In this document: piece by piece, positions 37,763 to 45,758 of the stretch
Layout of the letters: each line of letters opens with the position of its first letter
Numbering within the stretch: the stretch's first letter is position 1
Origin: Onchocerca lupi
Lineage: Eukaryota > Nematoda > Chromadorea > Rhabditida > Onchocercidae
Assembly: GCA_028564675.1 (NCBI GenBank)
Contig: JAOVVO010000220.1
Span: forward strand, 1 to 64,000
Length of the DNA stretch: 64,000 nt
Reading direction: 5' to 3'
Notes under the pieces: generated by a model
The model's input: only the letters and a program-made list of their open reading frames with translations
The model's database searches: none
Told to the model about the DNA's origin: nothing
Program-made: the position numbers and the translations under genes

Positions 37763-38976
37763 GAACAAAAATTGCAATTCTCTAGAAATATTTCACTTTA
37801 TTTGTATTCCTTTTGTTCGCTAGATTTGCAAAAGTCGTCATCTTCAAATTAGCATCAGTGAATAACAATTATAAAATAACAATCTTAGGCTGAGAATTAA
37901 AAGCTAAAGTCGTAAACTGTGTGCAGTAATCAATTCGATCATAAACCGAAGTTCAGAAATCGATTTTTTCCCTAATTTTCAAAACACCAATTGTAATTCA
38001 AGTTTCGACATTATGAATATTATTTAATCATCTAATCCAAGTTGACAGTATATATCAGAAGTAGAAAACTTAGCTATCTAAAATGGAAGATTCATCATAA
38101 TTCTTCCATTGTAAGAACAAAAACCATTCATTTGTTACAAACTTATTGATACAGTATTCGATGATGAAATTTGGATGGACAGCAAAGGACCGAGAGTTAT
38201 CAAATGATATTGAACTTTTCCTTTTTTGCTGAAGGATTATAAAATTGTCACTTATATTATTCTCATAAATTAAAGGTCAAGGGTTAATCTAATCCGGCGA
38301 GAGTTCTTTATTATTCGTATAGATCAACCATTAACTTTATCTTTCTTTTTTTTCGGAAAAGAAAGAAAGAATTCTCTGATTTTAACTGCACAAATGATTA
38401 GATATGTAAATAATTAGGTATGGAAATTAAAATACATATTAATCTGGAATTGCCACGAAATGGATTATCTTTTTCCCATCTCGAAATTTTGACATTTCAG
38501 ATAAAGAAGTTATTGTAACATAGGGAAAAGAAATGCGCCCTCAAACTGTTTATTTCAAAGGTTGAAGCGATGATTAATTAGCTAAAAAAAAGTTTAAACA
38601 TATATTAGAAGTGAGATACAAAAAACTATCCAACTACTATTTACTCATATGTCAAAGATACTGCCACTATAAATTGGATTAATAAAATAAATATTTGATA
38701 AATACAATAACTTGAAATATTATCATTTAAAAAAAACCATAATAATAAACAATTGACATGGAGATTATAGAATACTGTTAGTTGAAGAAGTGATATCTTG
38801 AAGGCAGAAGTATCAGCTGAAGATGCGAGATACCTGGGAGGTAGAAGAAGCGGTGCCTTAAAGCAGGAATCATCGAAAATTCCTTCGCTTGCGCCTGGCG
38901 ATATTGTCGCAGCTGTATTTGTCCCATTCTTCTCCTCCTCGACACATACCACCGATGATTGCTCCTTCTCCTTCAT
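10694..38976 (-). CDS. AUTS2 / fibrosin / Tay-bridge family nuclear protein, 12 exons, about 1,189 codons
   Basis: Twelve exons on the minus strand keep phase across all eleven junctions (0, 1 and 2 in various combinations), which is strong support for the model. Order: N terminus (1-93) with a basic GRRRGSS and KRSPSP segment; residues 119-125 ESIIDDF, resembling the conserved EDIIDGF motif of human AUTS2; 138-273 an Arg/Lys/Glu-rich charged, probably helical region with KKKGRK; a linker with LLLDAVEYEKRIKLE; a poly-Ser/poly-Ala/poly-Gln region (432-617); residues 685-699 GRWCAMHIKIAYEIL, matching the GKWCAMHVHIAWQIY core of AUTS2 as I recall it; then a Ser/Pro/Ala/Gln-rich C terminus. Human AUTS2 is about 1,259 residues, so length agrees. 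Family knowledge: AUTS2 joins non-canonical PRC1 with PCGF3/5, CK2 and p300 and promotes transcription; Drosophila tay is the fly member. Nuclear location and role here are inferred. The start codon and any further 5' exons are unsettled. Confidence 0.8.
11577..12090 (-). CDS. AUTS2-like exon 11
   Basis: Codons 799-970 (with one base completing codon 799): low-complexity Ser/Thr/Gly/Ala/Pro/Leu-rich sequence including ITQKQSQGRATTT, AVAAAAAAGG and LFDPNMAAVLQQMQS. Acceptor ATTTTTCAG; donor TCG|GTAAGT. A shifted minus frame is also open here but does not join its neighbours. Confidence 0.88.
12091..12446 (-). other. AUTS2-like intron 10
   Basis: 356-bp AT-rich intron with a small palindrome (GATAATGATTATC, near 12280). 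Nothing else is recognisable. Confidence 0.7.
12447..12563 (-). CDS. AUTS2-like exon 10
   Basis: 117 bases, phase 2 in and 2 out, encoding LGGGLPTSFPALAHSG and LPFHQLSDPSKLTHQ. Acceptor TTAATTTCAG, donor AG|GTATGT. Its composition and its place just after the WCAM exon resemble vertebrate AUTS2, but the match is not residue by residue. Confidence 0.87.
12564..13963 (-). other. AUTS2-like intron 9
   Basis: 1.4-kb AT-rich intron with a poly-T run near 13105-13120 and an A-run near 13156. No exon-like frame was seen on either strand. Confidence 0.65.
13964..14199 (-). CDS. AUTS2-like exon 9 (WCAM core motif)
   Basis: Codons 682-759. It opens AKQGRWCAMHIKIAYEIL, the most diagnostic stretch of the protein: Trp, Cys, Ala, Met, His and the following hydrophobic pattern match the family core. 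It then becomes Ser/Ala/Pro/Asn-rich. Acceptor ATTTTAG, donor AG|GTAGGT, phase 0 in and 2 out. Confidence 0.93.
14200..15008 (-). other. AUTS2-like intron 8
   Basis: 809-bp intron carrying a (CT)n run at 14455-14477 and a (TA)n run at 14508-14551. An antisense open frame (14806-15027 +) is probably fortuitous. Confidence 0.7.
14455..14551. repeat. (CT)n and (TA)n microsatellites
   Basis: About 11 CT units at 14455-14477 and about 22 TA units at 14508-14551, separated by about 30 bases of unique sequence. Confidence 0.97.
15009..15200 (-). CDS. AUTS2-like exon 8
   Basis: 192 bases, exactly 64 codons (618-681), phase 0 both sides. It reads SMSLAQCTVPPITLPAAA through LLGRTLPTAGTQPLPMK and leads straight into the WCAM exon. 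Acceptor TTGTTTTCAG, donor AAG|GTAACC. Because it is phase-neutral it could be skipped without a frameshift. Confidence 0.88.
15201..15627 (-). other. AUTS2-like intron 7
   Basis: 427-bp intron with an A-run at about 15308-15324. Nothing else is seen. Confidence 0.7.
15628..16184 (-). CDS. AUTS2-like exon 7 (poly-Ser, poly-Ala, poly-Gln)
   Basis: Codons 432-617. It contains GHQQQQRQ, a six-residue serine run, LLDPFRQAFFGG, a run of 13 alanines, a glycine-rich turn and AAQILQQQQQTQQ. The homopolymers use mixed synonymous codons. The acceptor GTGTTGCAG at 16185-16193 was chosen over an upstream ATAG because only it joins exon 6 (phase 1) in the right frame. Donor CAG|GTGAGT. Confidence 0.87.
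16185..16954 (-). other. AUTS2-like intron 6
   Basis: 770-bp intron, AT-rich with A-runs. Just upstream of exon 7 two frames stay open for 15-30 codons (NRLPKGKELRY and KILEIVEPFAQGER). Neither joins exon 6 in phase. Confidence 0.65.
16955..17172 (-). CDS. AUTS2-like exon 6
   Basis: 218 bases encoding NGLIGIAAKTDISAILSG through RDPASSTCVE (codons 359-431). Acceptor ATTTTTAG, strong donor GAAA|GTAAGC. No recognised motif; phase fits exons 5 and 7. Confidence 0.86.
17173..18864 (-). other. AUTS2-like intron 5
   Basis: 1.7 kb. An antisense frame at 17445-17744 (+) is open for 99 codons with moderately mixed composition (MCQTMLPENREANWKR at its start) but lacks clear splice or domain support. 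The rest is AT-rich. Confidence 0.55.
18865..19121 (-). CDS. AUTS2-like exon 5
   Basis: 257 bases (codons 274-358), starting RNPQLGRIEIVPSEGH after a TTTTTTAG acceptor and ending at an unusual A|GTTGGT donor. It includes MLKRPSELLLDAVEYEKR, possibly a short amphipathic helix. Phase 0 in, 2 out, consistent with both neighbours. Confidence 0.84.
20491..20549 (+). promoter_or_regulatory. GC-box / G-quadruplex cluster in intron 4
   Basis: Within sequence of roughly 30% GC, the plus strand carries G-runs of 3-6 with short loops (GGGGGCGGGAGAAGCGGG, then GGGGGCGGGGGG). Three overlap GC-box (GGGCGG-like) motifs. This satisfies the usual four-run G-quadruplex pattern and resembles an Sp1/KLF-type promoter cluster. 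The plus strand is the template strand for the AUTS2-like gene. Function is inferred only. Flanking frames give Gly/Arg-rich peptides, which I do not call as genes. Confidence 0.5.
23600..23713 (-). other. Candidate cassette exon in intron 4
   Basis: On the minus strand, acceptor TGTTGTGCAG is followed by 38 open codons (AFSQKYQLLQKC to STIKLAEK) and a donor AAG|GTTAAT. It is phase 0 at both ends, exactly what exons 4 and 5 require, so it could be an alternatively included exon of the AUTS2-like gene. No domain is recognised, and a chance match is quite possible. Confidence 0.25.
24637..24683. repeat. Imperfect (ATT)n arrays
   Basis: Two runs of ATT triplets separated by AACTACTACT. Confidence 0.95.
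25326..25670 (-). CDS. Small hypothetical ORF with signal-peptide-like N terminus, nested in intron 4
   Basis: 114 codons from ATG to stop on the same strand as the host gene. The N terminus MWREAVCAAAFIVLQSFVFA has a charged start, a hydrophobic core and a plausible small-residue cleavage site before CK. The next stretch has several Cys and a basic patch (SGRKGRCQK); the remainder is Phe/Leu/Ile-rich as expected of random AT-rich sequence. The 5' part is GC-richer than its surroundings. No family is recognised. It may be a fortuitous frame or part of an unannotated nested gene. Confidence 0.2.
   Translation of the reverse strand: MWREAVCAAAFIVLQSFVFACKYVTHTHTICMSGRKGRCQKLGLTHIVSSISAFSCQFFSSHLFLWKEILVSFLQKYLYKFLFPTLFSFIRNISFEAFKIRNISATLKYDVKHK
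25945..25966. repeat. (CT)n microsatellite
   Basis: About 11 CT units. Confidence 0.95.
26198..26490 (+). pseudogene. Coding-like + strand frame interrupted by three in-frame stops
   Basis: One reading frame shows three protein-like blocks in a row. They are MKPNVLEQLVMFVPADD up to TGA at 26249; NSQEKPGQPDLTPIKFQK up to TAA at 26306; then, after a TGA at 26318, a frame open to 26704 whose part near 26372-26490 includes NRGPPLAGKSGGTNIHDN and VDMRGDSRKRSSMC. Local GC is well above the surrounding intron. The same frame across about 290 bases suggests either a decayed gene copy or separate exons of a nested plus-strand gene (an acceptor-like CTCGCAG precedes EKPGQPD). I do not recognise the family. 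Confidence 0.3.
26581..26890 (+). repeat. Purine-rich tract
   Basis: About 300 bases of predominantly A/G on the plus strand (AGAGAAAGGGAAG-like runs, locally GGGGGGAAAAAAG), interrupted mainly near 26650-26715. In the transcript of the host gene it is pyrimidine-rich. Confidence 0.8.
27233..27312. repeat. Degenerate TGAA/TGAT tetranucleotide array
   Basis: Alternating TGAA, TGAT and TTAA units, also seen briefly at 27797-27816. It keeps a long minus-strand frame open (Phe/Ile/Asn/Ser/His-rich), which I do not call as a gene. Confidence 0.85.
28107..28300. repeat. Degenerate tandem repeat, about five copies of 36-46 bp
   Basis: Successive units share TTTTTAG(G/A)A, a short A-rich stretch with ATCGATA, and GATTTCAC(T/C)AGA-like sequence. 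Copies begin near 28107, 28145, 28186, 28229 and 28266 and are clearly diverged. Confidence 0.65.
28702..28809 (+). other. Short + strand open frame of protein-like composition
   Basis: ATG to TGA, 35 codons (begins MVVPWQSCSLRPEVEGG, ends YFQPFRNS), on locally GC-richer DNA with an in-frame stop just upstream. No splice support, no family match. It could be a microprotein, part of a decayed gene, or chance. Confidence 0.15.
29351..30244 (+). pseudogene. Decayed coding-like block on the + strand
   Basis: Several short plus-strand frames read like protein. They are: from an acceptor-like ATTCTAG at 29350, VPLKISRNDIPDSM to ASLNFQIVYERK; 29728-29808, WTLQNRAAFRRKYIKVERVG to a stop; and, after GTCTGTCAG at 30085, a frame to 30244 (including LTPLNDEIDFLNHRYDTEKE) with one internal TAG at 30134. 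The minus strand is also open here (29894-30133, KVPVRGYILTDEISEE). The pattern suggests an old inactivated gene or transposon fragment. I could not name the family. Confidence 0.25.
30600..31007 (-). CDS. AUTS2-like exon 4 (charged Arg/Lys/Glu region)
   Basis: Codons 138-273: AFQDEVKAVKAKEEADEKRRR, then RLGLIKKKGRKSKAQLEKE and a long run of RRE/KER-type charged repeats, ending KKSPRQS. Likely a long single helix or coiled coil with nuclear localisation signals and an AT-hook-like KGRK. Two good acceptors 9 bases apart (CTGTTTCAG and GCTTTTCAG, exon starting at 31007 or 30998) would include or drop three residues (AFQ). Donor TCG|GTTAGT, phase 0. Confidence 0.9.
31008..31816 (-). other. AUTS2-like intron 3
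   Basis: About 0.8 kb with T-runs near 31592-31604 and 31661-31670 and an A-run near 31778-31802. No exon-like frame with supporting splice sites. Confidence 0.65.
31817..31948 (-). CDS. AUTS2-like exon 3 (IIDDF motif)
   Basis: Exactly 44 codons (94-137), phase 0 both sides, acceptor GTTTGCAG and donor CAG|GTTGTC. It encodes DSLSCSCSESYVKT and then ESIIDDFSLLLFKNSEDLQ, which I align with the N-terminal EEDIIDGFAMTSF motif of AUTS2. This independent N-terminal match is the second main support for the family call. Confidence 0.88.
31949..34748 (-). other. AUTS2-like intron 2
   Basis: 2.8 kb, AT-rich. It holds a two-copy degenerate 42-bp repeat near 32402-32475 (AATCA(T/C)CACTT...), a (GA)n near 33850-33873, and long A-runs near 33984-34008 and 34568-34593. 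Nothing gene-like. Confidence 0.65.
34749..34884 (-). CDS. AUTS2-like exon 2
   Basis: Codons 48-93 (first codon shared with exon 1): KSVGRRRGSSLRNGQ, then PTPKRSPSPIQPSKDVKEE and LTISN. Basic and Ser/Pro-rich, like the arginine-rich N terminus of AUTS2; the KRSPSP stretch looks like proline-directed kinase sites next to a nuclear signal. Acceptor TTTTTTTACAG, donor AAC|GTTAGC; phases fit exons 1 and 3. Confidence 0.88.
34885..38833 (-). other. AUTS2-like intron 1
   Basis: 3.9 kb, AT-rich, with TAT/TTA-rich segments near 35740-35780, a purine-rich tract near 37038-37090 and an exceptional poly-A run at 37711-37760. No exon-like frame was found. Confidence 0.65.
37711..37760. repeat. Fifty-base poly-A run
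   Basis: An unbroken run of 50 A on the plus strand (poly-T in the host transcript). No target-site duplication or retrogene body is visible next to it, so I do not call it a retroposition scar. Confidence 0.97.
38834..38976 (-). CDS. AUTS2-like exon 1 or first recognisable coding exon
   Basis: MKEKEQSSVVCVEEEK to KAPLLLPPR, with donor CCCAG|GTATCT in phase 2 joining exon 2. The frame stays open about nine codons further upstream (IFDAING before the Met) before an in-frame TGA. So either this ATG is the start (purine at -3) or an unseen 5' exon joins at a weak AG such as ATTGAG. Short upstream ATGs lie out of frame. A spliced-leader acceptor could be the ATATAG about 45 bases upstream. Confidence 0.75.
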
Positions 38977-39104
38977 ACCATTAATTGCATCGAATATTTC
39001 TCAATTCTTCGATGATTCTATATTTCAACTCCCAAAGCATTCAAAAAGACAATAATAATAGTAATAGTATTAGTAGTTGTTGTAACAATAATAGCGTGTA
39101 TTTA

Positions 39105-39135
39105 CTGTTGTTGTTGTTGTTGTTGTTGTTGTTGT
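39105..39135. repeat. (TTG)n microsatellite
   Basis: About 10 TTG units, flanked by ATA/AAT-rich sequence. Confidence 0.96.
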
Positions 39136-41245
39136 AATAGTGATCTGGGGACAGATAATTATAGTAGTAGTAATGATAATAATAAATTAATATAGGAATA
39201 AGGATAATAATATCCGTGTAAACGATGTTGCCAGCAATCAGCTTCGATAATGATATTTACAGATATAAAACCTGAAAAATAAAAACTTTCCAATCTTTAT
39301 GAATTATTTTTTTACATCAAATAGTTACGAAAGGAAAAATGATTACGCAAGCGCAATAAATGGAGACGAAAGACTCATAAATGGGATTTGAACCATAAAA
39401 TTTAGTTAAATGATATTTAAAAAAAGAAAGAAAAAAAAACTTTCTTCTTAGAATATTGCTAATGATACAACAAATCAAAGCGCCGATAATTTTTACACAC
39501 ACCTTGCACTTGATAGATAATAAAAAAAAAAAAAAGAGTATGAAAAGGTCACAGGTTAAAATGAAGAAACAATATAAAACAAACAATCACAACAGTTGGC
39601 ATAAGAAATCGAGAAAAAAAGTGTTGTAAGTATCAATATAAATCACTAACATAAGTAAAATTATCACATATAATAATATTAATTAAAAATAAAAATAATA
39701 GTAGTGGCAATAATATTAGTAATTATAATAACAGTAATAATGATGAATAATAATAATAAATGATATTGATAAGTGATAAATAAGGATAATGACGAGATGT
39801 CAGTCTAGCAAAACAAGATTTTAATGTCTGAAATTTAGAAGTAATATCAAAGGTGTAATTATTGCATGAATTCAAGGATGGATTAGCTAGCTAAGCTTCT
39901 TTTCACGATTATTTATGATCACAAATGTGCAGCCATGATCCGAGCAATACATCTCAGAAAAAAGAATGAACGGAAAATTATCATCTAAGCTTGATTAACA
40001 TTAATTTCAAATTTCATGTATTTTAATTTAAGAAATTTTAAAACAAGAACAATATTTAGACGAATAATTCATTGAAAACACTATGAAACAACTCCTAATT
40101 TACTGATTCAAACCAAAACAACAACAACACCGCTCTGATGCTATATATTTTACACAAATGTTGACCCAGTTTTTGGGAGAAGAATTGAAATGGAAATTGA
40201 ATGGAGAGGCACACGGAGAACGATTTATGTTTGAAGATATATCAAAAAAAAAAGAGAATAAATTTCGCTGAATTAATTTTTAAAAAAAAGCACTTAATTA
40301 CTACATTGGATGAACTTTCCTTTCCTTTTCTAGAATATTTAAGATTAAAAATTCTCATAGTTTCAGCAAATTCAATAACTCCAGCTTGATTTCGTGAAAT
40401 TTCACATTTTCAACAACAGAGGGAAAAAAAAATTAAAATAAACATTATTGCTTAATTCTTTTATCTGTTTATTTATCTTCTTACATTGATATTTTACAAA
40501 CTTTTAATACTCATCCTTTTCCATGATCTAATCTTGGCTTTTTTTTCTTTATTTATGATTTTATAGTTAAATAGAGAGATCGCCTGAGGAGAGAGAGAGA
40601 GAAAGAGAGAAGAGAAATGGAAGGGTAGAAATTATGGATTTACTTGGAAATAAAATTATATATTTAGAATTAATTGAAATGTTTGAACTGAAAATAAGAA
40701 TTGGAAGTAAATAAAAAGGAAGGATTGGAATTTTACAACTATCGTGCAACAAATCAATATGTATAAATTATGCAATGAATAATTAGATAGCATAAATTTG
40801 TTGTTACTTACATATTATTAAACACGGCAAGTATTAATAATGCAACACCAGAATATATATTGTTTTTCTCTCTCATAAATTTAGATTCGATCAATTCAAA
40901 TTATCGCATGCAACACATGAATCAAATGTTATGCAAAAAAAGAGAAAAAGAACATCTCAATATTTATGCCAATCAAATCTTAACTTTTAAACTGGAAATT
41001 CGACCAATGAAATTTTATAAAATTCCATTATAAATTGAAAATATCACTAGAAGATTAATCGAGCAATTAGTAGAGCACTCTAAAGCTTTCATAATTAGTA
41101 GAAATCATATAATCGTAATCGTAATAATGGAATAATAATTGTTGTAGACATCTAATCAATTCTCCAATCAAGCCATCCAGACTGACTTTAATCTATCCAT
41201 CAATCCATCTAACTAACTAACTAACTACTGGCTAGCCAAGTTAGA

Positions 41246-41416
41246 TAGCTCGTTCAACTGAACCAAGAAGAGACTGAATTACTGGATGAAGAAACAGACG
41301 ACCGCAGGGAACTGCCTGATTCAGTTAGGCAGGCTGGCAGGCTGATTGGCAAGTTCCAGCCAGGTTTCAGCTTCCTCGATAATAACGCCGTTCTCATATT
41401 ACTTCAGCAAACATAA
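41246..41416. other. GC-richer island open on both strands; candidate 5' exon
   Basis: Minus strand: ATG at 41397 to TGA at 41254, 47 codons beginning MRTALLSRKLKPGWN and ending in a Ser-rich stretch, with an in-frame stop upstream. A GTTGAA after TTCA could be a donor in phase 1, which would fit the open frame ahead of exon 1. Plus strand: 41249-41416 is open for 55 codons (LNQEETELLDEETDD, then LIGKFQPGFSFLDNN) without an ATG. I cannot decide which, if either, is coding. Confidence 0.25.
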
Positions 41417-44102
41417 CACCCTCACCACACCATCGTCATCATCTATGTTAATGTGTCAATGTGTGTGTGTTCTTCAATCACCACAATCGCTATTATTATC
41501 ACCGCTATCACCATCACTATTACTATTATTATTATCATTATCATGATTCTATCTTGCCTTTAAGTTATTTATTTTTATGCAGGTGTTAAACTTTTATGTC
41601 GACTTTTTACTTTTTTGAATGTAAGCGAGTTGCTTTTTTAACCTTGAAAAAATTACGAAAAAAGCTGTGTGACTACAACATCAATCTTGCTTCACTTTTA
41701 ATATTTTACCCCCCCCCCAAAAAAAAAAAAAAAAAAATTATCAAAGTTGATGATAATATTGGAAATAATTTGCACATCTAAATTGCATGAATAAACAAAT
41801 AAATAAACGCATACATATTCTAAAAGAGGTATTTATTTATTAGAAAAATATAGAAAATGATTTGATGGAATACATTATACTAATAAATGATAAAAGAAGC
41901 AAGATATGATAAGAATACGTTTCAGAAATTTTTCATGGTTAATTCAAGAAAGCACCATATTATACTAATTAATTAAAGGCAAATCCAATTTTTTCACTGT
42001 TATCCCCTTACATTGAATTATCAGATCGCAACTCTCGACTACTCTTATACTGACAGATGTAGAAAGCATTGTTTTACCATGATTATCACTACAATTTCTT
42101 ATCATAAAATGATTAAACGAACTGGCATCATTATTTGATAAATGAGCATAATATATTCATAGAAGTTATAGCATCCAATATTTGCCGAACAAAATTTCCG
42201 ATATTATATGTCTTCTCGATATATTTAATAAATAAGTAAATAAGACGAGAAAAAAGTAAATAAAAATGTAAACTCATTAAATACCAGATAGTATCTTACA
42301 AACGTGTGCAACAAATTCATTACGTATTAAAATAGAGAGAAAAAAAATAAGAAACATTTTTGCTACCAATTAATAATATTTGATTTTAAAGAAGAAAAGA
42401 CTTCAGCAAAATAAAAATACTCAATTTGACAAATGAATTAAATATGTAAAAATATTTGTCACACTTAAGGAATGATGAAATTGTAAAAAATTCAAGTAAA
42501 ATTAAATTTTGAAGAAGAAAAAATCGAATACTATTTAAGATTCGCGTCAAATATCAAATTGTTTTTTTTTTTTTTTTTTTTCGAAGTGATATCAATCGAT
42601 GCACCATATATCTAAACATCTTTATATGTAAATCAATTGCGAATGATGGAAATTAAAAAAAAAAAAAAAATCGTTGAAACGAAGAAATACAGAATGAATA
42701 ACCGAATCGTGTTTTTCAAATTAAGGTATTTTGAAAAGAAAAAGTTATCGATAATTAAATAACGAGTAGATGTAACCTGATAATAATTAAGAAATCGATA
42801 GTAATAATAACACTACTGATCGGAGCAGAATACAATAGTATCCCTACATCAATTTTCTAAAAGACATGAAATGATGATATTTTCTCATCGATCGAATGGA
42901 TAGAAGATTCATTTTCTCCTCAAAGTTGCCGTACATATTGTTAATATTTTACATTTTCAACAAATATTTCGAAAAGTAAAGAAAGAAAGAAAAAAAAAAG
43001 AACGAAAAACATACATTTTCGTCAAGACCAATTTATATTTTGCCCTTTTTATAATCAATCAATCAATAAATCGATCCATTGTTTAACGTTATGATGAAAT
43101 CATGTGAATAAATTGATGGCTGTGAAGAAATTAAGAAATATATTAGATAGAAAAATTGTAGGCAACGCTTTTACGAGATTTCTCCAACCAGTACAACATT
43201 ACGTATTTCAAGAAAAAAAGTACAAAATATGCATTCACATACATACACATACACACGCATTATTACAAACGAGAAATATGATGCACACAGACAAACATAC
43301 ACATACAAACATTCAGTCATCCCTGCTCAATTAATATTAGGAATGCTGTTGAACATATTGCGAAGGGTTTATTTCAAAATCTTGCACAATGCTTTATTGA
43401 CATTTCAAATTCAGTTCTATCAGAATTCGAAAAATTGAGAAAAAACTTTCTAGCTCATTGCTGTTGGATAATTTCATGGAATATGTCACGATTTCTTCTC
43501 CTTTTTTCATTTCCATCCATTTCACAGCGGAAATGAAAGATGAAAGACGTTACGGTCGAAGGAAGAAAGAAAAAAAAAAACCAGAATTTTCAAAAAAGTG
43601 TAAAGTTTTTTAAAAATAGAAGAGTTTATATTTTAAATTTCATTGTTTTATACCACAAAAAAGCAAATAAGAAAAGTTGATTGTATAAAACATCATCGAT
43701 TAATTCTGTTCATAATTATGTATTAATTAATCTAATGGTTCTAATGGAATTCTAATATCCTATCGGATATAATAATAATAATAATATATCAAAGACAGAA
43801 TATGTATGCATTAAAACTGAAACACTCTTCTAAAAATATCTAAATACAATGTGTAAAAAGAAAAGAAAAAAGGAATGAATAAAATGTGAGAAAGAAATAA
43901 ACTAGTTATTTTAGATTAAAATGATTGTAATAAATTTATTTAGTTTAAAATTCTAATTTAAACTAATGAATTTAGTTGATAAAATAAATTGTGAATAAAT
44001 CTATGAATAAAATTCCAGTTAAAATCTATTTAAATAAATCCACTTGTTGTCTATCGTAATAAAACTACCGTTAAATTCGATTGAAATTTAATAAAAAAGA
44101 AA

Positions 44103-44232
44103 ATGCATCTCCTCGTGTTTACCGTCGCAGTCGCCAGCTTCGTCGTCGCAGCCGTTGCCTCCGCCGTCGCCATTGGCTTCTCTGAACCGTTCAATCATTT
44201 GAAAAGCATAAAAATGAGCGAGCTGAAGATTA
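44103..44232. other. CpG-rich GCC/GTC island with two possible N termini
   Basis: A run of CGTCGC-type triplets stands out from the AT-rich background. Minus strand: CGGTTCAG, then ATG at 44173 and 17 codons (MATAEATAATTKLATAT) to a GTAAAC donor at 44122, resembling a first coding exon. Plus strand: ATG at 44103 gives a hydrophobic signal-like start (MHLLVFTVAVASFVVAAV) that runs on into TG-repeat translation. It could also be a plain degenerate triplet repeat. Confidence 0.25.
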
Positions 44233-44400
44233 TGTGTGTATGTGTATGTGTATTGCACCAATGTGCCATGTGTAGGTGGGTCTGTGTGTGCATCCGTGTC
44301 TGTCTACGTATGTATCTACGTGCATGCTTACGTGTATGTCCACGTATGTACCCGTGTATGTGTGGTGTCTACGTGTGTATGTGCATGTGGCGGTTGGATG
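44233..44400. repeat. TG-rich degenerate repeat
   Basis: TGTATGTG and CGTGTATG-type units across about 170 bases; the source of Cys/Val/Met-rich nonsense frames. Confidence 0.9.
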
Positions 44401-45380
44401 TCGAATGTATCATCACTTATGAAGAAGGTGGCTGGCTGACTGATTCATAATTCCTGGAGATGTTTCAGCAAAAATGGTTGATTGATGATAATACCAATGG
44501 CAATCTGATCATTCCAACGGATCTGTAGCGACGTACACGTTTGTACGATTAAAAAAATTGACACGTTTGATGAAGAAAGGAAAAAATTGGAAATGAAAAG
44601 TCGAAATTATATTCGAACGTTTTATTTCATTCCCAGAGTGATTGCCTAAATGATTCATTCATTTGAAATTTCTAAGAAATTCTCTTAAATGAATTTGTCA
44701 TTTGCTTGGCGATTTTAACACCAATATGAATACATTTATTTATAATTTTAAAATAGGTAGAAAAGAAGACATTGAATGAGTATGAGAGAGATGTTTGACT
44801 CATCAAATGAAATATCTAGAAATGATATGAAAAATGGAAGATATGGGAAATTCCGGCAAATGCATAAATTATCACATTTCTGGAGATAAAAAACTGAACA
44901 GTCGTGGGGAATTAATTAATTAGTTGTGAACAATTTTTAGACTAAAGAAACAAACAAATTAGACAAAAAGAGAAAGGAAAAGAAAACAAATACTAGTCCG
45001 ATAAAAATGAAAATAAAAAAATATTTGTGTATTTTCAAAATTGTCTTCAAACTTCTCTCTCACTATTGTTACTTTCAGGTGAATTGTGTGAAATCGTTCA
45101 AAATTACTAGAAATTTTTAAAAATGAAATTTTAAATGCAAGTAAACAGGCATAATCTCCCGACTTTATCTCTCCCTCTCTCTCTCCCCTCCCTTCATCTC
45201 AAATGATAAATGCAAAAAAAAGATCAATGATTAAAGAATCTTTTAAGAGATGGGAGAGAGAGAGAGAGAGAGAGAGAGGGGAAAGAAAGAAAATGTGCGG
45301 CCGTTCGAAAACAATTATAATCCAAAAACCATTCCTCCCTCACCCGCTCATATATACTATATATTTGCACACATATAGAT

Positions 45381-45440
45381 GCACCCACGCACATAATTAT
45401 TCACCCACGCACATAATTATCCACCCACGTACATGATCAC
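45381..45440. repeat. Three-copy 20-bp tandem repeat
   Basis: Three head-to-tail units of CACCCACGCACATAATTAT type; the first two differ at one base, the third has several substitutions. Confidence 0.95.
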
Positions 45441-45699
45441 TCGCATGCTCTTTGTTTTATTTTCTCATTTTGATATTATTGCCTTCAAATATGAATAAAT
45501 ATAAAGATTTTATTGATCTAAACTTTTTCAAAATAATTCCTAATCATGGATAAAATGAACAAACAATACGGTCAACAACTACGCTTTGAACAATAAAAGT
45601 TTAGTAATTGAACGACAAATTTTGTACTATTTCATGCAAAGAGAAGAAAAGAACAATAAATAGTATGCTTCATTTACCTTTCATGAAAAAGAAAAAAAC

Positions 45700-45707
<8 letters not shown>

Positions 45708-45753
<46 letters not shown>
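45708..45753. repeat. (TA)n microsatellite
   Basis: About 22 TA units. Confidence 0.97.

Positions 45754-45758
<5 letters not shown>

Larger units (their letters stand above)
38977..44102. other. Upstream flank of the AUTS2-like gene
   Basis: AT-rich sequence with a (TTG)n array at 39105-39135, scattered AAT/ATA triplet runs to about 39790, a C9A18-like junction at 41711, AACT repeats at about 41208-41226, and the GC-richer island at 41246-41416 described separately. No confident gene. Confidence 0.6.

Noticed and set aside
10694..38976. Initial idea that the charged exon belongs to a BAZ2/ACF-type chromatin remodelling protein
   Set aside because: No bromodomain, PHD finger, DDT or MBD sequence in any exon, whereas the WCAM and IIDDF motifs point to the AUTS2 family.
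44233..44450. Cys/Val/Met-rich + strand open frame after the CpG-rich island
   Set aside because: Direct translation of a TG-rich repeat; not evidence of a cysteine-rich secreted protein.
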